NCBI GenBank assembly: GCA_049514335.1
Contig: JBEKVE010000169.1
Span: forward strand, 1 to 6,837
Length of the DNA stretch: 6,837 nt
DNA from: JBEKVE01 sp049514335
GTDB lineage: Bacteria; Actinomycetota; Acidimicrobiia; Acidimicrobiales; UBA8190
Direction: 5' to 3'
The notes under the pieces are model-generated. The model ran no database searches. It worked only from the letters and a program-made list of their open reading frames with translations, and was not told the origin of the DNA. Positions 1 through 5,825 of this stretch are shown in pieces. How positions within the stretch are numbered: the first letter of the stretch is position 1; each line of letters opens with the position of its first letter. The translations under genes and the position numbers were made by a program.

Positions 1-282
1 GGGAAACACGGCCACCGTCAGTGCTGTGGATGATCAGGAAATCGATTGAAATCGCGGGTCAGTTCTGTGTCGGATTTCCGCTTCAGTGAGGCCGCGTATC
101 GGCCGAACGACCGCTTGAGCGCCTGACCCGCTTGCTGCTGTTGACCCCGCCAAGGAACGGCCCGATCAGGACAGTGTCGCGGTGGCGCGACTCTCGACGA
201 GCACCCCCGCATTGATCCGCAGTGCTGTACCGTCCGCATAGCCCTCGCGAGCGGACGATCCTTCGCTCAGATTGGAAGACTG
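1..282. other. Upstream region of the dehydratase gene; possible tail of a truncated gene
   Basis: No complete gene is supported here. A plus-strand frame is open from the window edge to a TGA at 47-49 and would end in ...TVSAVDDQEID; it could be the last codons of an upstream gene, but 15 codons are too few to judge. The 7-mer GAAATCG occurs twice, at 38-44 and 48-54, separated by ATT, which could be an operator half-site pair or chance. TTGACC at 141-146 resembles a -35 box, but no convincing -10 lies 17 bp downstream. The dehydratase frame is open back to a TGA at 142-144 but has no usable start codon before 283. Confidence 0.2.
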
Positions 283-2043
283 GTGGTCGACATGGGACCC
301 GACAACAACGGCATAGCCGGCACCCCCGATCGTGTGGCTGTGGAGTTGCGCAGCAGACGCTGGTACGGCCAGGGCCCGTTCTCCTTCGAGCACCGAGGAC
401 GAACGATGCAGTCCGGATTCTCCCTCCAGGACTTTGACGGAAAACCGGTTGTTGGAATCGTGACCACGTGGTCGGAGGCGAATCCCTGCCATGCCCACCT
501 CCGGGACGTGGCCGACGCGGTGAAGCGGGGTGTCTGGTCGGCTGGAGGCTTTCCGCTCGAGATCCCGGTGATGTCCCTTGGCGAGACCTTGATGAAGCCG
601 ACCACGATGCTGTATCGCAACCTGGCAGCGATCGAGACCGAGGAGGTGCTTCGTTGTCATCCGCTTGATGCAGCGGTGCTCTTGGGGGGCTGTGACAAGA
701 CCACCCCGGCTCTCCTCATGGGTGCCGTCAGCGCAGACGTCCCCTCGATCTTCGTGCCAGCCGGGTTCATGATGCACGGCAACTGGCAAGGGAAACGGCT
801 GGGAGCGGCTATCACTGCCTGGAAGTACTCGGAGGAATTGGTCGCGGGCGCGATCTCACTGGACGACTGGTACGAGATCGAGGACGGCTATGCCTGCTCG
901 CCAGGCACATGCAACGTCATGGGAACGGCATCGACGATGACCGCCATCGCGGAGGTGCTGGGAATGACGATGCCAGGAGCGTCATCGGTTCCGGCAGGAA
1001 ACTCGCATCAGAGGCGTCTGGCCGCTGATGCGGGACGTCGTTCCGTTGCCATGGCCGTGGAGGGAGTGCGGCCATCGGAGATTCTCAGCCTGGCGTCGTT
1101 CCACAACGCGATCGTGGCGATGATGGCCCTCGGCGGGTCGACCAACGCGATGATCCACCTTCCTGCCATAGCAGGCCGGGCCGGGATCGACCTTGCGTTG
1201 CCGCTGTTCGACGAGATCGCCCGAAAGATCCCCGTCTTGGCCGACGTTGAACCATCGGGACAGTTCTTGATGGAGGACTTCTTCGAGGCCGGAGGCCTCC
1301 GAGCTCTGCTGAAGCAGGTCGAGCCACACCTCGATACCTCGTGTACGACCGTCAACGGGCGGACGCTGGGGGAGAACATCGCCGAGGCAAGGGTGTTCAA
1401 GCCGGAGGTCATTCGGAGGTTCGATGATCCGGTGGAGCCACTGGCTCTGGCGGTTCTCCGCGGCAATCTGGCCCCGGACGGGGCCGTGATCAAGGTCAGT
1501 GCGGCGAGCCCGGACTTGTGCCAACACCGAGGCCCGGCCGTCGTGTTCAAGGACAGAGAGGATTTGGATCGTCGGTTGAACGACCCTGAGCTCGATGTCA
1601 CGGCGAACTCCATACTCGTCCTCCAGAATGCCGGTCCTCGGGGCGGGCCGGGGATGCCCGAATGGGGAATGATCCCATTACCGTTCAAACTGATTCAGCA
1701 GGGTGTACGCGACATGGTGCGGATCAGCGACGCCCGTATGAGCGGGACAAGCCATGGAACGACAGTGCTGCATGTCGCACCGGAGTCCTTCATCGGTGGT
1801 CCACTTGCGCTGGTCCGAAACGGCGACACCATCGAGCTCGACGTGCCCGGGCGACGCCTTGAGTTGCTCGTCAGTGCTGAAGAGCTGGCAGTGCGTCGCG
1901 AAAGCTGGACCGAGCCCGCGCCCCGATTCGAGCGTGGATGGGGCGCTCTTTTCGCCCAGAACATCATGCAGTCCAACGAGGGCTGTGACTTCGAGGTGCT
2001 CCGTGGCCGAGGAGGAGCGCCAGAGCCGGCCATCTTCTACTGA
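283..2043 (+). CDS. IlvD/EDD-family sugar-acid dehydratase (L-arabonate/D-xylonate dehydratase type)
   Basis: The product (586 aa) is a cytoplasmic enzyme expected to remove water from an aldonic acid (for example L-arabonate or D-xylonate), giving a 2-keto-3-deoxy sugar acid. It belongs to the [2Fe-2S] branch of the IlvD/EDD family. Cluster cysteines are C69 (NPCHAH), C137 (GGCDKTTP) and C210 (GTCNVMGTAS). Mg2+ ligands are E101, D138, K139 (carbamylated in this family) and E460. S487 in ISDARMSGT fits the catalytic serine. From memory of Rhizobium L-arabonate dehydratase, these sit at a constant offset (+10 early, +7 late), so no core residue is missing. The GTG at 283 has GGAAG 4 nt upstream; ATG 292 is a close alternative. 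ATG 406 has a better-looking GAGGA, but starting there would remove LRSRRWYG (residues 22-29), which matches the conserved N-terminal LRS..WF segment of sugar-acid dehydratases. Amino-acid biosynthesis IlvD is less likely. The substrate cannot be read from sequence, and no sugar genes are visible beside it. Confidence 0.9.
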   Translation: MVDMGPDNNGIAGTPDRVAVELRSRRWYGQGPFSFEHRGRTMQSGFSLQDFDGKPVVGIVTTWSEANPCHAHLRDVADAVKRGVWSAGGFPLEIPVMSLGETLMKPTTMLYRNLAAIETEEVLRCHPLDAAVLLGGCDKTTPALLMGAVSADVPSIFVPAGFMMHGNWQGKRLGAAITAWKYSEELVAGAISLDDWYEIEDGYACSPGTCNVMGTASTMTAIAEVLGMTMPGASSVPAGNSHQRRLAADAGRRSVAMAVEGVRPSEILSLASFHNAIVAMMALGGSTNAMIHLPAIAGRAGIDLALPLFDEIARKIPVLADVEPSGQFLMEDFFEAGGLRALLKQVEPHLDTSCTTVNGRTLGENIAEARVFKPEVIRRFDDPVEPLALAVLRGNLAPDGAVIKVSAASPDLCQHRGPAVVFKDREDLDRRLNDPELDVTANSILVLQNAGPRGGPGMPEWGMIPLPFKLIQQGVRDMVRISDARMSGTSHGTTVLHVAPESFIGGPLALVRNGDTIELDVPGRRLELLVSAEELAVRRESWTEPAPRFERGWGALFAQNIMQSNEGCDFEVLRGRGGAPEPAIFY

Positions 2044-2174
2044 GCGACACGTGGCGTCGTTGGTCGAGGCGCCGTCGGCATCCGACCATCCGATGGCCAG
2101 GAGCCGGGATGCGCAAATCTGACGGTTGCAGAGCGCGGCTCGGGGTGCCCTGATCGGGCGGGTCCCGGACGCGA

Positions 2175-2321
2175 TCACCGGGCCCGAAAGGGGCCCGCTG
2201 CTAACTCTCGCGAGCACTTGCCGCCGGCGTTGTAGGCCACCAGGTCGTTGGCCACCACCACGTAGGCCACACGACGGCGGTAATTGACGATTGCGGTTGC
2301 AGGGTGACGTTCGAGTCTCCG
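2175..2321 (-). pseudogene. Coding-like fragment of unknown origin
   Basis: This minus-strand frame is open for 48 codons between two TGA stops (plus 2322-2324 and 2175-2177). Its middle, VAYVVVANDLVAYNAGGKC followed by SREL, uses almost only G/C-ending codons from 2270 down to 2211 (GTG GCC TAC GTG GTG GTG GCC AAC GAC CTG), like a real gene of this genome. No good start or ribosome binding site is visible (a GTG at 2268-2270 is the only candidate), and the codons on either side look less gene-like. I do not recognise the family. It may be a decayed gene piece, a very small gene, or chance in GC-rich DNA. Confidence 0.2.
2179..2197. terminator. GC hairpin downstream of the dehydratase gene
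   Basis: CGGGCCC (2179-2185) and GGGCCCG (2191-2197) form a perfect 7-bp stem around a GAAAG loop. It lies 135 bp after the dehydratase stop. There is no T-tract after it on either strand, so intrinsic termination is only a guess, although U-less hairpins are common after actinobacterial genes. Confidence 0.3.
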
Positions 2322-2363
2322 TCACCCTCCCTGGTCGGAGGCAACTTTGGGCCGGGTGACGTT
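2301..2363. repeat. Inverted repeat AGGGTGACG with an extra direct copy
   Basis: AGGGTGACG (2301-2309) is followed by its exact reverse complement CGTCACCCT (2320-2328), with a 10-nt loop, TTCGAGTCTC. A third copy, GGGTGACGTT (2354-2363), repeats 2302-2311 exactly in direct orientation, 52 bp downstream. The arrangement could be the end of a small mobile element, a dyad operator, or a hairpin in a transcript. It sits directly upstream of the transposase remnant, which favours a mobile-element origin. Confidence 0.45.
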
Positions 2364-2366
2364 TGG

Positions 2367-2458
2367 GAGCGCTCGATCCGGGTCCTCACCGAGCACGGCG
2401 AGCTCCTCCGAGACCTCACCCTGACCCGACCCGGGACTACCAGGGACTCTTCAGATGA
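2367..2458 (+). pseudogene. Frameshifted C-terminal remnant of an IS481-type transposase/integrase
   Basis: The frame starting at 2367 reads ERSIRVLTEHGELLRDLTL, then goes out of frame after the CTG at 2421-2423. Moving one base, as if a single G had been lost after 2423, restores DPTRDYQGLFR and then TGA at 2456-2458. The joined pattern (xxVRVLxxxGELLRxLTLDPTRDYQ, then stop) is, from my memory of the family, the usual C-terminus of actinobacterial IS481-type DDE transposases. The catalytic core is absent: sequence before 2367 shows no family resemblance. The piece is therefore both 5'-truncated and frameshifted and cannot be functional. Confidence 0.55.
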
Positions 2459-2462
2459 TGAC

Positions 2463-2505
2463 CTATGTCCCGAGACAGATGCGAACGCTATCGCCCGACA
2501 TCACA
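2463..2505. mobile_element. Possible right end of the IS481-like element
   Basis: Just past the transposase-remnant stop, CTATGTCCCGAGACA (2463-2477) is followed 25 bp on by the related CTATCGCCCGACATCACA (2488-2505); they share CTATNNCCCGA. Read from the other strand the end is TGTGATGTCGGGCGATAG, which resembles TGTGATGTC-type termini that I associate with IS481-like elements (memory, not checked). The motif stops 5 bp short of the tRNA-Gly 3' end. No matching left end was found in the window. Confidence 0.35.
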
Positions 2506-2509
2506 GGAG

Positions 2510-2580
2510 AGCGGGCGAAGGGAATCGAACCCTCGTTCTCAGCTTGGGAAGCTGATGTTCTGCCGCTGAACTACGCCCGC
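2510..2580 (-). tRNA. tRNA-Gly (anticodon CCC)
   Basis: The minus strand folds into a complete 71-nt cloverleaf. The acceptor arm GCGGGCG pairs with CGCCCGC. The D arm is GTTC/GAAC around AGCGGCA. The anticodon arm TCAGC/GCTGA closes the loop TTCCCAA, giving anticodon CCC, which reads GGG. The variable loop is 4 nt. The T arm is GAGGG/CCCTT (one G-U pair) around TTCGATT. The discriminator base is U, as expected for bacterial tRNA-Gly. CCA is not encoded: TCT-like sequence follows, so it must be added enzymatically. The gene is divergent from dcd, and its 3' side faces the remnant zone, the usual side for element integration. Confidence 0.95.
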
Positions 2581-2591
2581 GAGAGGGGCTC

Positions 2592-2597
2592 ACACTA
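2592..2597 (-). promoter_or_regulatory. Candidate -10 box for tRNA-Gly
   Basis: On the minus strand TAGTGT (overlapping GATAGT at 2594-2599) lies 11 nt before the mature tRNA 5' end, which would give a leader of about 4-5 nt. No good -35 is visible 17 bp upstream. It overlaps the proposed dcd -10 on the opposite strand. Confidence 0.35.
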
Positions 2598-2601
2598 TCG
2601 T
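2596..2601 (+). promoter_or_regulatory. Candidate -10 box for leaderless dcd
   Basis: TATCGT fits the TANNNT pattern and ends 8 nt before the GTG start of dcd, so transcription would begin at or next to the start codon. No Shine-Dalgarno lies in the preceding 20 nt (the nearest purine run, GAGAGGGG at 2581-2588, is 21 nt away). A -35 would fall inside the tRNA gene and is not recognisable. Confidence 0.35.
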
Positions 2602-2609
2602 GCTGCCCC

Positions 2610-3176
2610 GTGGTTCTTTCCGACCGGTCGATTCGCGAGGAACTCCAGGCCAAGCGCATCGTGATCGAGCCGTTGGGGGAGGAGTGCATCCAGCCCTCGT
2701 CGGTCGATCTGCATGTCGATCGCTACTTCCGGCTGTTCCGCAACCACTCCATGCGAGTAATCGACGTCAGACAGGATCTCGAGGACCTCACCGAGCTGGT
2801 GGAGGTGCCCGAGGGCGAGGCGCTCATCCTCCACCCCGGGGAGTTCATCCTGGGATCCACCCAGGAGCGGGTCACCCTTCCCCCCGACCTGGTGGCCCGC
2901 CTCGAGGGCAAGTCCTCGTTGGGGCGCCTGGGGCTGTTGATCCACTCCACCGCCGGCTTCGTGGACGCCGGCTGGGACGGGCACCTCACCCTGGAGCTCT
3001 CGAACGTGGCCAACCTGCCCATCACCGTGTACCCGGGCATGAAGATCGGCCAGATCAGCTTCCTGCGCATGACGACGCCGGCCGACAACCCCTACGGGTC
3101 GGCCGGCCTCGGCTCGAAGTACCAGGGCCAGCGGGGTCCCACCCCCAGCCGGTACTTCGAGAACTTCCGCCCCTGA
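2610..3176 (+). CDS. dcd: dCTP deaminase, probably dUMP-forming (bifunctional type)
   Basis: The product (188 aa) deaminates dCTP in the cytoplasm. In the bifunctional subgroup the resulting dUTP is also hydrolysed to dUMP, the precursor of dTMP. The protein closely follows the M. tuberculosis Dcd:dut pattern: MVLSDRSIRE start, QPSSVDL (28-34), EGKSSLGRLG (99-108), HSTAGFVDAG (112-121), catalytic glutamate E129 in HLTLELSN, and SKYQGQRGPTPS (169-180) near the C-terminus. The TAGF segment at 114-117 is the feature I associate with bifunctional enzymes; E. coli-type monofunctional enzymes have TAHR there. Length is normal. The GTG start gives the family N-terminus exactly; with no Shine-Dalgarno it is probably leaderless. 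The stop is 22 bp before the next gene, so the two are likely co-transcribed. Family assignment is very secure; bifunctionality is inferred from motif. Confidence 0.95.
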   Translation: MVLSDRSIREELQAKRIVIEPLGEECIQPSSVDLHVDRYFRLFRNHSMRVIDVRQDLEDLTELVEVPEGEALILHPGEFILGSTQERVTLPPDLVARLEGKSSLGRLGLLIHSTAGFVDAGWDGHLTLELSNVANLPITVYPGMKIGQISFLRMTTPADNPYGSAGLGSKYQGQRGPTPSRYFENFRP

Positions 3177-3198
3177 CCCCTCGAATCCGGAGACGACG

Positions 3199-5289
3199 TT
3201 GCCCATAAGGATCGCCCTCGGCCTGGGCGTCACCGTGGTGGCCTTCGCTGCCGCCGGTCACCGCTTCGCCTACCTGTTCCGCCTCATCGGCAAGGGCCGA
3301 AGCGACCCCGGCCGGTTCGCCGACTTCCGCTCCCGGGCCTGGGCCGAGCTCTCCGAGGTGGGGGGGCAGCGCAAGCTCTTGCGCTGGACCGTTCCGGGGG
3401 TGGCCCACGCCTTCACCTTCTGGGGCTTCACCGTTCTGCTCCTCACCATCCTCGAGGCCTACGGCGACCTCTTCGACCGCGACTTCTTCATCCCTCTGGT
3501 CGGGCGGGGCCGTGGCCTCGGTTTCGTGGAGGACTTCTTCGCCGTGGCCGTGCTGGTGGCCCTGTGCGTGTTCACGGTCATCCGCTACCGCTCGGCACCG
3601 GGCCGCCGGGGGCGCATGTCGCGGTTCTTCGGCTCTCACACGGGGGCGGCCTGGCTCACGCTCGGGTTCATCGCCGTCGTCATGTTGAGCCTCATCGGCT
3701 ACCGCGCCGCCCAGGTCAACACGGGGAACTTCCCCTACGGCAACTCGTGGTGGCCCTTCGCCTCGCATGCCGTGGCCCTCGTGTTCGTGCATTTCGGCAA
3801 GGGGATCAACAGCGACCTCGAGACGGTCCTGCTCCTCCTCAACATCACCATCATCGTGGGATTCCTCGTCTTTCTCTCCTACTCCAAGCACCTCCACATC
3901 GCCTTCGCCCCCATAAACGTGGCGATGTCGCGCCGACCGCGGGCACTCGGCCCGCTCTACAACACGCCCGACATGGACATGGAGAACGTGTCCGAGGACA
4001 CCGTGTTCGGCGCCGGCCACATCGAGGACTTGTCGTGGAAGCAGCTCCTCGACACGCTCACCTGCACCGAGTGCGGCCGCTGTCAGTCGGTCTGCCCAGC
4101 GTGGAACACCGACAAGCCGCTGTCGCCGAAGCTCCTCATCATGGCCCTGCGCGACAACCTCCTCGACTCCGCTCCCCGCCTCATCGGTGCACCCGCCGGT
4201 CCGGAGGTCGGGGCGCACGTCGATCCGGCCGAGGCGGGGGCCAAGAACAAGGCCGAAGCCCCCACCCTCGTCCCCAATGTCATCGATCCCGACGTGCTGT
4301 GGTCGTGTCTCACGTGCGGTGCGTGTGTCGAGGAGTGCCCGGTGGACATCGAGCACGTCGACACCATCGTCGAGATGCGCCGCTACGAGGTCCTCATGGA
4401 GTCGCGCTTTCCGAGCGAGGCCGGCCTCATGCTGCGAAACATCGAGAACCAGGGCGATCCATGGGGCCTCGGGGGCGCCAAGCGAACGGAGTGGACCGAG
4501 GCCCTCGACTTCGAGGTTCCGGTCGTGACCGGGACCATCCCCGACGACATCGAGTACCTCTACTGGGTCGGATGCGCCGGAGCCCTCGACGAGCGGGCCC
4601 GCAAGGCCACCCAGGCCACGGCCCGATTGCTCCACCGCGCCGGGGTGCGTTTCGCCATCCTCGGGCCGCGCGAGACGTGCACCGGCGACCCGGCCCGCCG
4701 CCTCGGCAACGAGTACCTCTACCAGGAGATGGGCAAGGCCAACATCGGCACGCTGCAGGAGGTGGGGGCGAAGAAGGTCATCGCCTCGTGCCCCCACTGT
4801 TTCAATTCACTGTCGCGCGAGTACCCGGACCTCGGTGGGGACTTCCAGGTCATCCACCACTCGCAACTGCTCGGGCACCTCGTGGCGGAGGGGAAGCTCG
4901 CCACCGGGCAGATGGACGCCAAGGTGACCTACCACGACCCCTGCTACCTGGGCCGCCACAACCGGATCTTCGACGAGCCCCGGGCCGTGCTCGATTCCAT
5001 CGGCGGTGTCGAGCAGGTGGAGATGAAGCGCTGCCGCGAGCGGAGCTTCTGCTGCGGCGCGGGCGGGGCACGCATGTGGATGGAGGAGCGCCTGGGCAAG
5101 CGGGTCAACCTGGAGCGCACCGACGAGGCGCTCGGCACGGGCGCCGATGTGGTGTCGACGGCCTGCCCTTACTGCCTGATCATGCTGGACGACGCCGTGA
5201 AGGCCCGGTCCAGGGAGGACGACGTGCGGGTGCTCGACCTGGCGCAGATCGTCGAGGAGTCGTTGCAGGGGCAGGCGGGCCCGTCCTGA
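3199..5289 (+). CDS. Membrane Fe-S oxidoreductase, EtfD/heterodisulfide-reductase-like
   Basis: This 696-aa protein probably passes electrons from cytoplasmic electron-transfer flavoprotein to membrane menaquinone, as proposed for M. tuberculosis EtfD (Rv0338c), which serves acyl-CoA oxidation. The N-terminal ~230 residues hold about five or six membrane helices (near 3-27, 69-88, 110-130, 150-170, 188-200, 208-228), with H21, H70, H190 and H198 as possible haem b ligands, like a NarI-type cytochrome domain. Two 4Fe-4S motifs follow: C289/C292/C295/C299 and C370/C373/C376/C380. Then come two cysteine-rich (CCG) domains: C459, C494 (ETCTGDPARR), C531, C534; and C582, C618-C619 (CCGAGGAR), C656, C659. 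The first domain has CTG rather than CCG, which I believe is normal for this group. The start is TTG at 3199 with GGAG 6 nt upstream; no ATG or GTG is better placed. It follows dcd closely. HdrD- or GlpC-like roles are alternatives; the physiological donor is inferred. Confidence 0.88.
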   Translation: MPIRIALGLGVTVVAFAAAGHRFAYLFRLIGKGRSDPGRFADFRSRAWAELSEVGGQRKLLRWTVPGVAHAFTFWGFTVLLLTILEAYGDLFDRDFFIPLVGRGRGLGFVEDFFAVAVLVALCVFTVIRYRSAPGRRGRMSRFFGSHTGAAWLTLGFIAVVMLSLIGYRAAQVNTGNFPYGNSWWPFASHAVALVFVHFGKGINSDLETVLLLLNITIIVGFLVFLSYSKHLHIAFAPINVAMSRRPRALGPLYNTPDMDMENVSEDTVFGAGHIEDLSWKQLLDTLTCTECGRCQSVCPAWNTDKPLSPKLLIMALRDNLLDSAPRLIGAPAGPEVGAHVDPAEAGAKNKAEAPTLVPNVIDPDVLWSCLTCGACVEECPVDIEHVDTIVEMRRYEVLMESRFPSEAGLMLRNIENQGDPWGLGGAKRTEWTEALDFEVPVVTGTIPDDIEYLYWVGCAGALDERARKATQATARLLHRAGVRFAILGPRETCTGDPARRLGNEYLYQEMGKANIGTLQEVGAKKVIASCPHCFNSLSREYPDLGGDFQVIHHSQLLGHLVAEGKLATGQMDAKVTYHDPCYLGRHNRIFDEPRAVLDSIGGVEQVEMKRCRERSFCCGAGGARMWMEERLGKRVNLERTDEALGTGADVVSTACPYCLIMLDDAVKARSREDDVRVLDLAQIVEESLQGQAGPS

Positions 5290-5305
5290 GCGGCGGGCGG
5301 GCCCG
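5276..5305. terminator. GC hairpin between two convergent genes
   Basis: CGGGCCCG at 5276-5283 and again at 5298-5305 can pair over 8 bp with a 14-nt loop. It spans the stop codon of the oxidoreductase and the 19-bp gap before the convergent CNB gene's stop, so it could serve both strands. There is no T-tract on either side. Each arm is also self-palindromic, so other pairings are possible. Confidence 0.3.
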
Positions 5306-5308
5306 GCG

Positions 5309-5728
5309 TCAGTTGATGGCTTTGGCGTCAGCGTCGCGTAGGCGCTGGGACATGGCCATGAGCAGCTTGTGCGAGAGGGTCGGCATCTCGTCGAGCAGCC
5401 CGTTGAACCGGCGCTGCTCGAGCACGAGGAGCGTCATGGGCGTCTCCGACACCACCGTCGCCGACCGCGGCTTGCGGTCGAGCAGCGACAGCTCGCCGAA
5501 GTATCTCCCGGGCTCGAGGGTGGCCACCTTGCGGCCGTTGCGGCGGACCGAAGCGGTGCCATCCACGATGAAGAAGAACTCGCGGCCGAGCGTTCCCTCT
5601 TCGCACAGGACGCGTCCTGCGGGCACCGTCACCTCCTCGACTGCCTTGCGGATGGTCCGGAGCTGAGCGGCCGAACAGGCCGAGAACATCCAGATCGCCC
5701 CGAGGTCGAGTTCGTGCTGGCGCGGCAT
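5309..5728 (-). CDS. Single-domain cyclic-nucleotide-binding (CNB) protein
   Basis: The product (139 aa) is essentially one CRP-type nucleotide-binding domain. The beta-roll runs from about 14 to 105. The phosphate-binding cassette is FGELSLLDRKPRSATV (77-92), with glutamate E79 for the ribose and arginine R88 for the cyclic phosphate, so it should be able to bind cAMP or a similar ligand. A helix follows (about 117-134). There is no helix-turn-helix, kinase, channel or other effector domain and no membrane segment, so it is not a CRP-family repressor or activator as it stands; it may act on a partner protein. The ATG at 5728 has no strong Shine-Dalgarno and is probably leaderless. It converges with the oxidoreductase and is divergent from the membrane-protein gene across 97 bp. 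Domain call is secure; role unknown. Confidence 0.88.
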   Translation of the reverse strand: MPRQHELDLGAIWMFSACSAAQLRTIRKAVEEVTVPAGRVLCEEGTLGREFFFIVDGTASVRRNGRKVATLEPGRYFGELSLLDRKPRSATVVSETPMTLLVLEQRRFNGLLDEMPTLSHKLLMAMSQRLRDADAKAIN

Positions 5729-5734
5729 GGCCTG

Positions 5735-5740
5735 ACGATA
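5735..5740 (-). promoter_or_regulatory. Candidate -10 box for the CNB gene
   Basis: On the minus strand TATCGT (identical to the dcd box) ends 6 nt before the ATG at 5728, which fits a leaderless transcript. The only -35-like match, GAGACA on the minus strand (plus 5763-5768), is 22 bp away, which is too far to be convincing. Confidence 0.4.
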
Positions 5741-5788
5741 CTCAGCGGGACGCCGCCGGCGCTGTCTCTCGACTGCCGCCCGTCGGCC

Positions 5789-5819
5789 TTGATCGTGGCC
5801 GGGCGGGTCGCGCTACCCT
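5789..5819 (+). promoter_or_regulatory. Candidate promoter for the membrane-protein gene
   Basis: TTGATC at 5789-5794 and TACCCT at 5814-5819 are separated by 19 bp and resemble -35 and -10 boxes. The -10 ends 6 nt before the ATG at 5826, which has no Shine-Dalgarno (TTTCCG precedes it), so the transcript is probably leaderless. Confidence 0.4.
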
Positions 5820-5825
5820 TTTCCG

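Larger units (their letters stand above)
2044..2509. other. Gene-poor zone between dehydratase and tRNA-Gly, with repeat and IS debris
   Basis: No intact gene is supported across these 466 bp. It contains, in order, a GC hairpin (2179-2197), a coding-like minus-strand fragment (2175-2321), a perfect 9-bp inverted repeat (2301-2328), a second direct copy of its left arm (2354-2363), a frameshifted transposase-like C-terminus (2367-2458) and a possible insertion-sequence end (2463-2505). The stretch 2044-2160 shows nothing I can name. The density of broken and repeated elements beside a tRNA 3' end suggests past insertions. Confidence 0.5.

Noticed and set aside
38..54. GAAATCG-ATT-GAAATCG as a CRISPR-like or iteron repeat
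   Set aside because: There are only two 7-mers, with no further copies nearby and no spacers. It is too little to call more than a possible operator.
141..169. TTGACC as the -35 of a dehydratase promoter
   Set aside because: At a 17-bp spacing the downstream hexamer is GATCAG, a poor -10, and the nearest TANNNT (TACCGT, 228-233) is too far away.
406..2043. Shorter start for the dehydratase at ATG 406, with GAGGA 6 nt upstream
   Set aside because: The Shine-Dalgarno match is better than at 283, but residues 22-41 upstream of it resemble the conserved N-terminal segment of sugar-acid dehydratases, and the longer form matches the usual length of about 580 aa.
2301..2330. Possible tRNA T-arm relic, because of GTTCGAGTCTC
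   Set aside because: The flanking bases TGACG and CTCCG do not pair as a T stem. The sequence is better explained as the loop of the AGGGTGACG inverted repeat.
2304..2664. Plus-strand open frames across the tRNA reading GEGNRTLVLSLGS and AKGIEPSFSAWEADVLPLNYAR
   Set aside because: These are translations of the antisense strand of tRNA-Gly, a well-known source of false proteins. The cloverleaf explains the bases fully.
3055..4797. 580-codon minus-strand open frame
   Set aside because: It lies opposite the oxidoreductase and dcd, whose cysteine motifs and domains are unmistakable. Its composition (Glu/Val/Gly/Arg/His-rich) is typical of a mirror frame in GC-rich DNA.
3564..5666. 700-codon plus-strand open frame in another phase
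   Set aside because: It is Arg/Pro/His/Gly-rich, overlaps the oxidoreductase and runs antisense through the CNB gene. No domain is visible; stops are rare only because of GC content.
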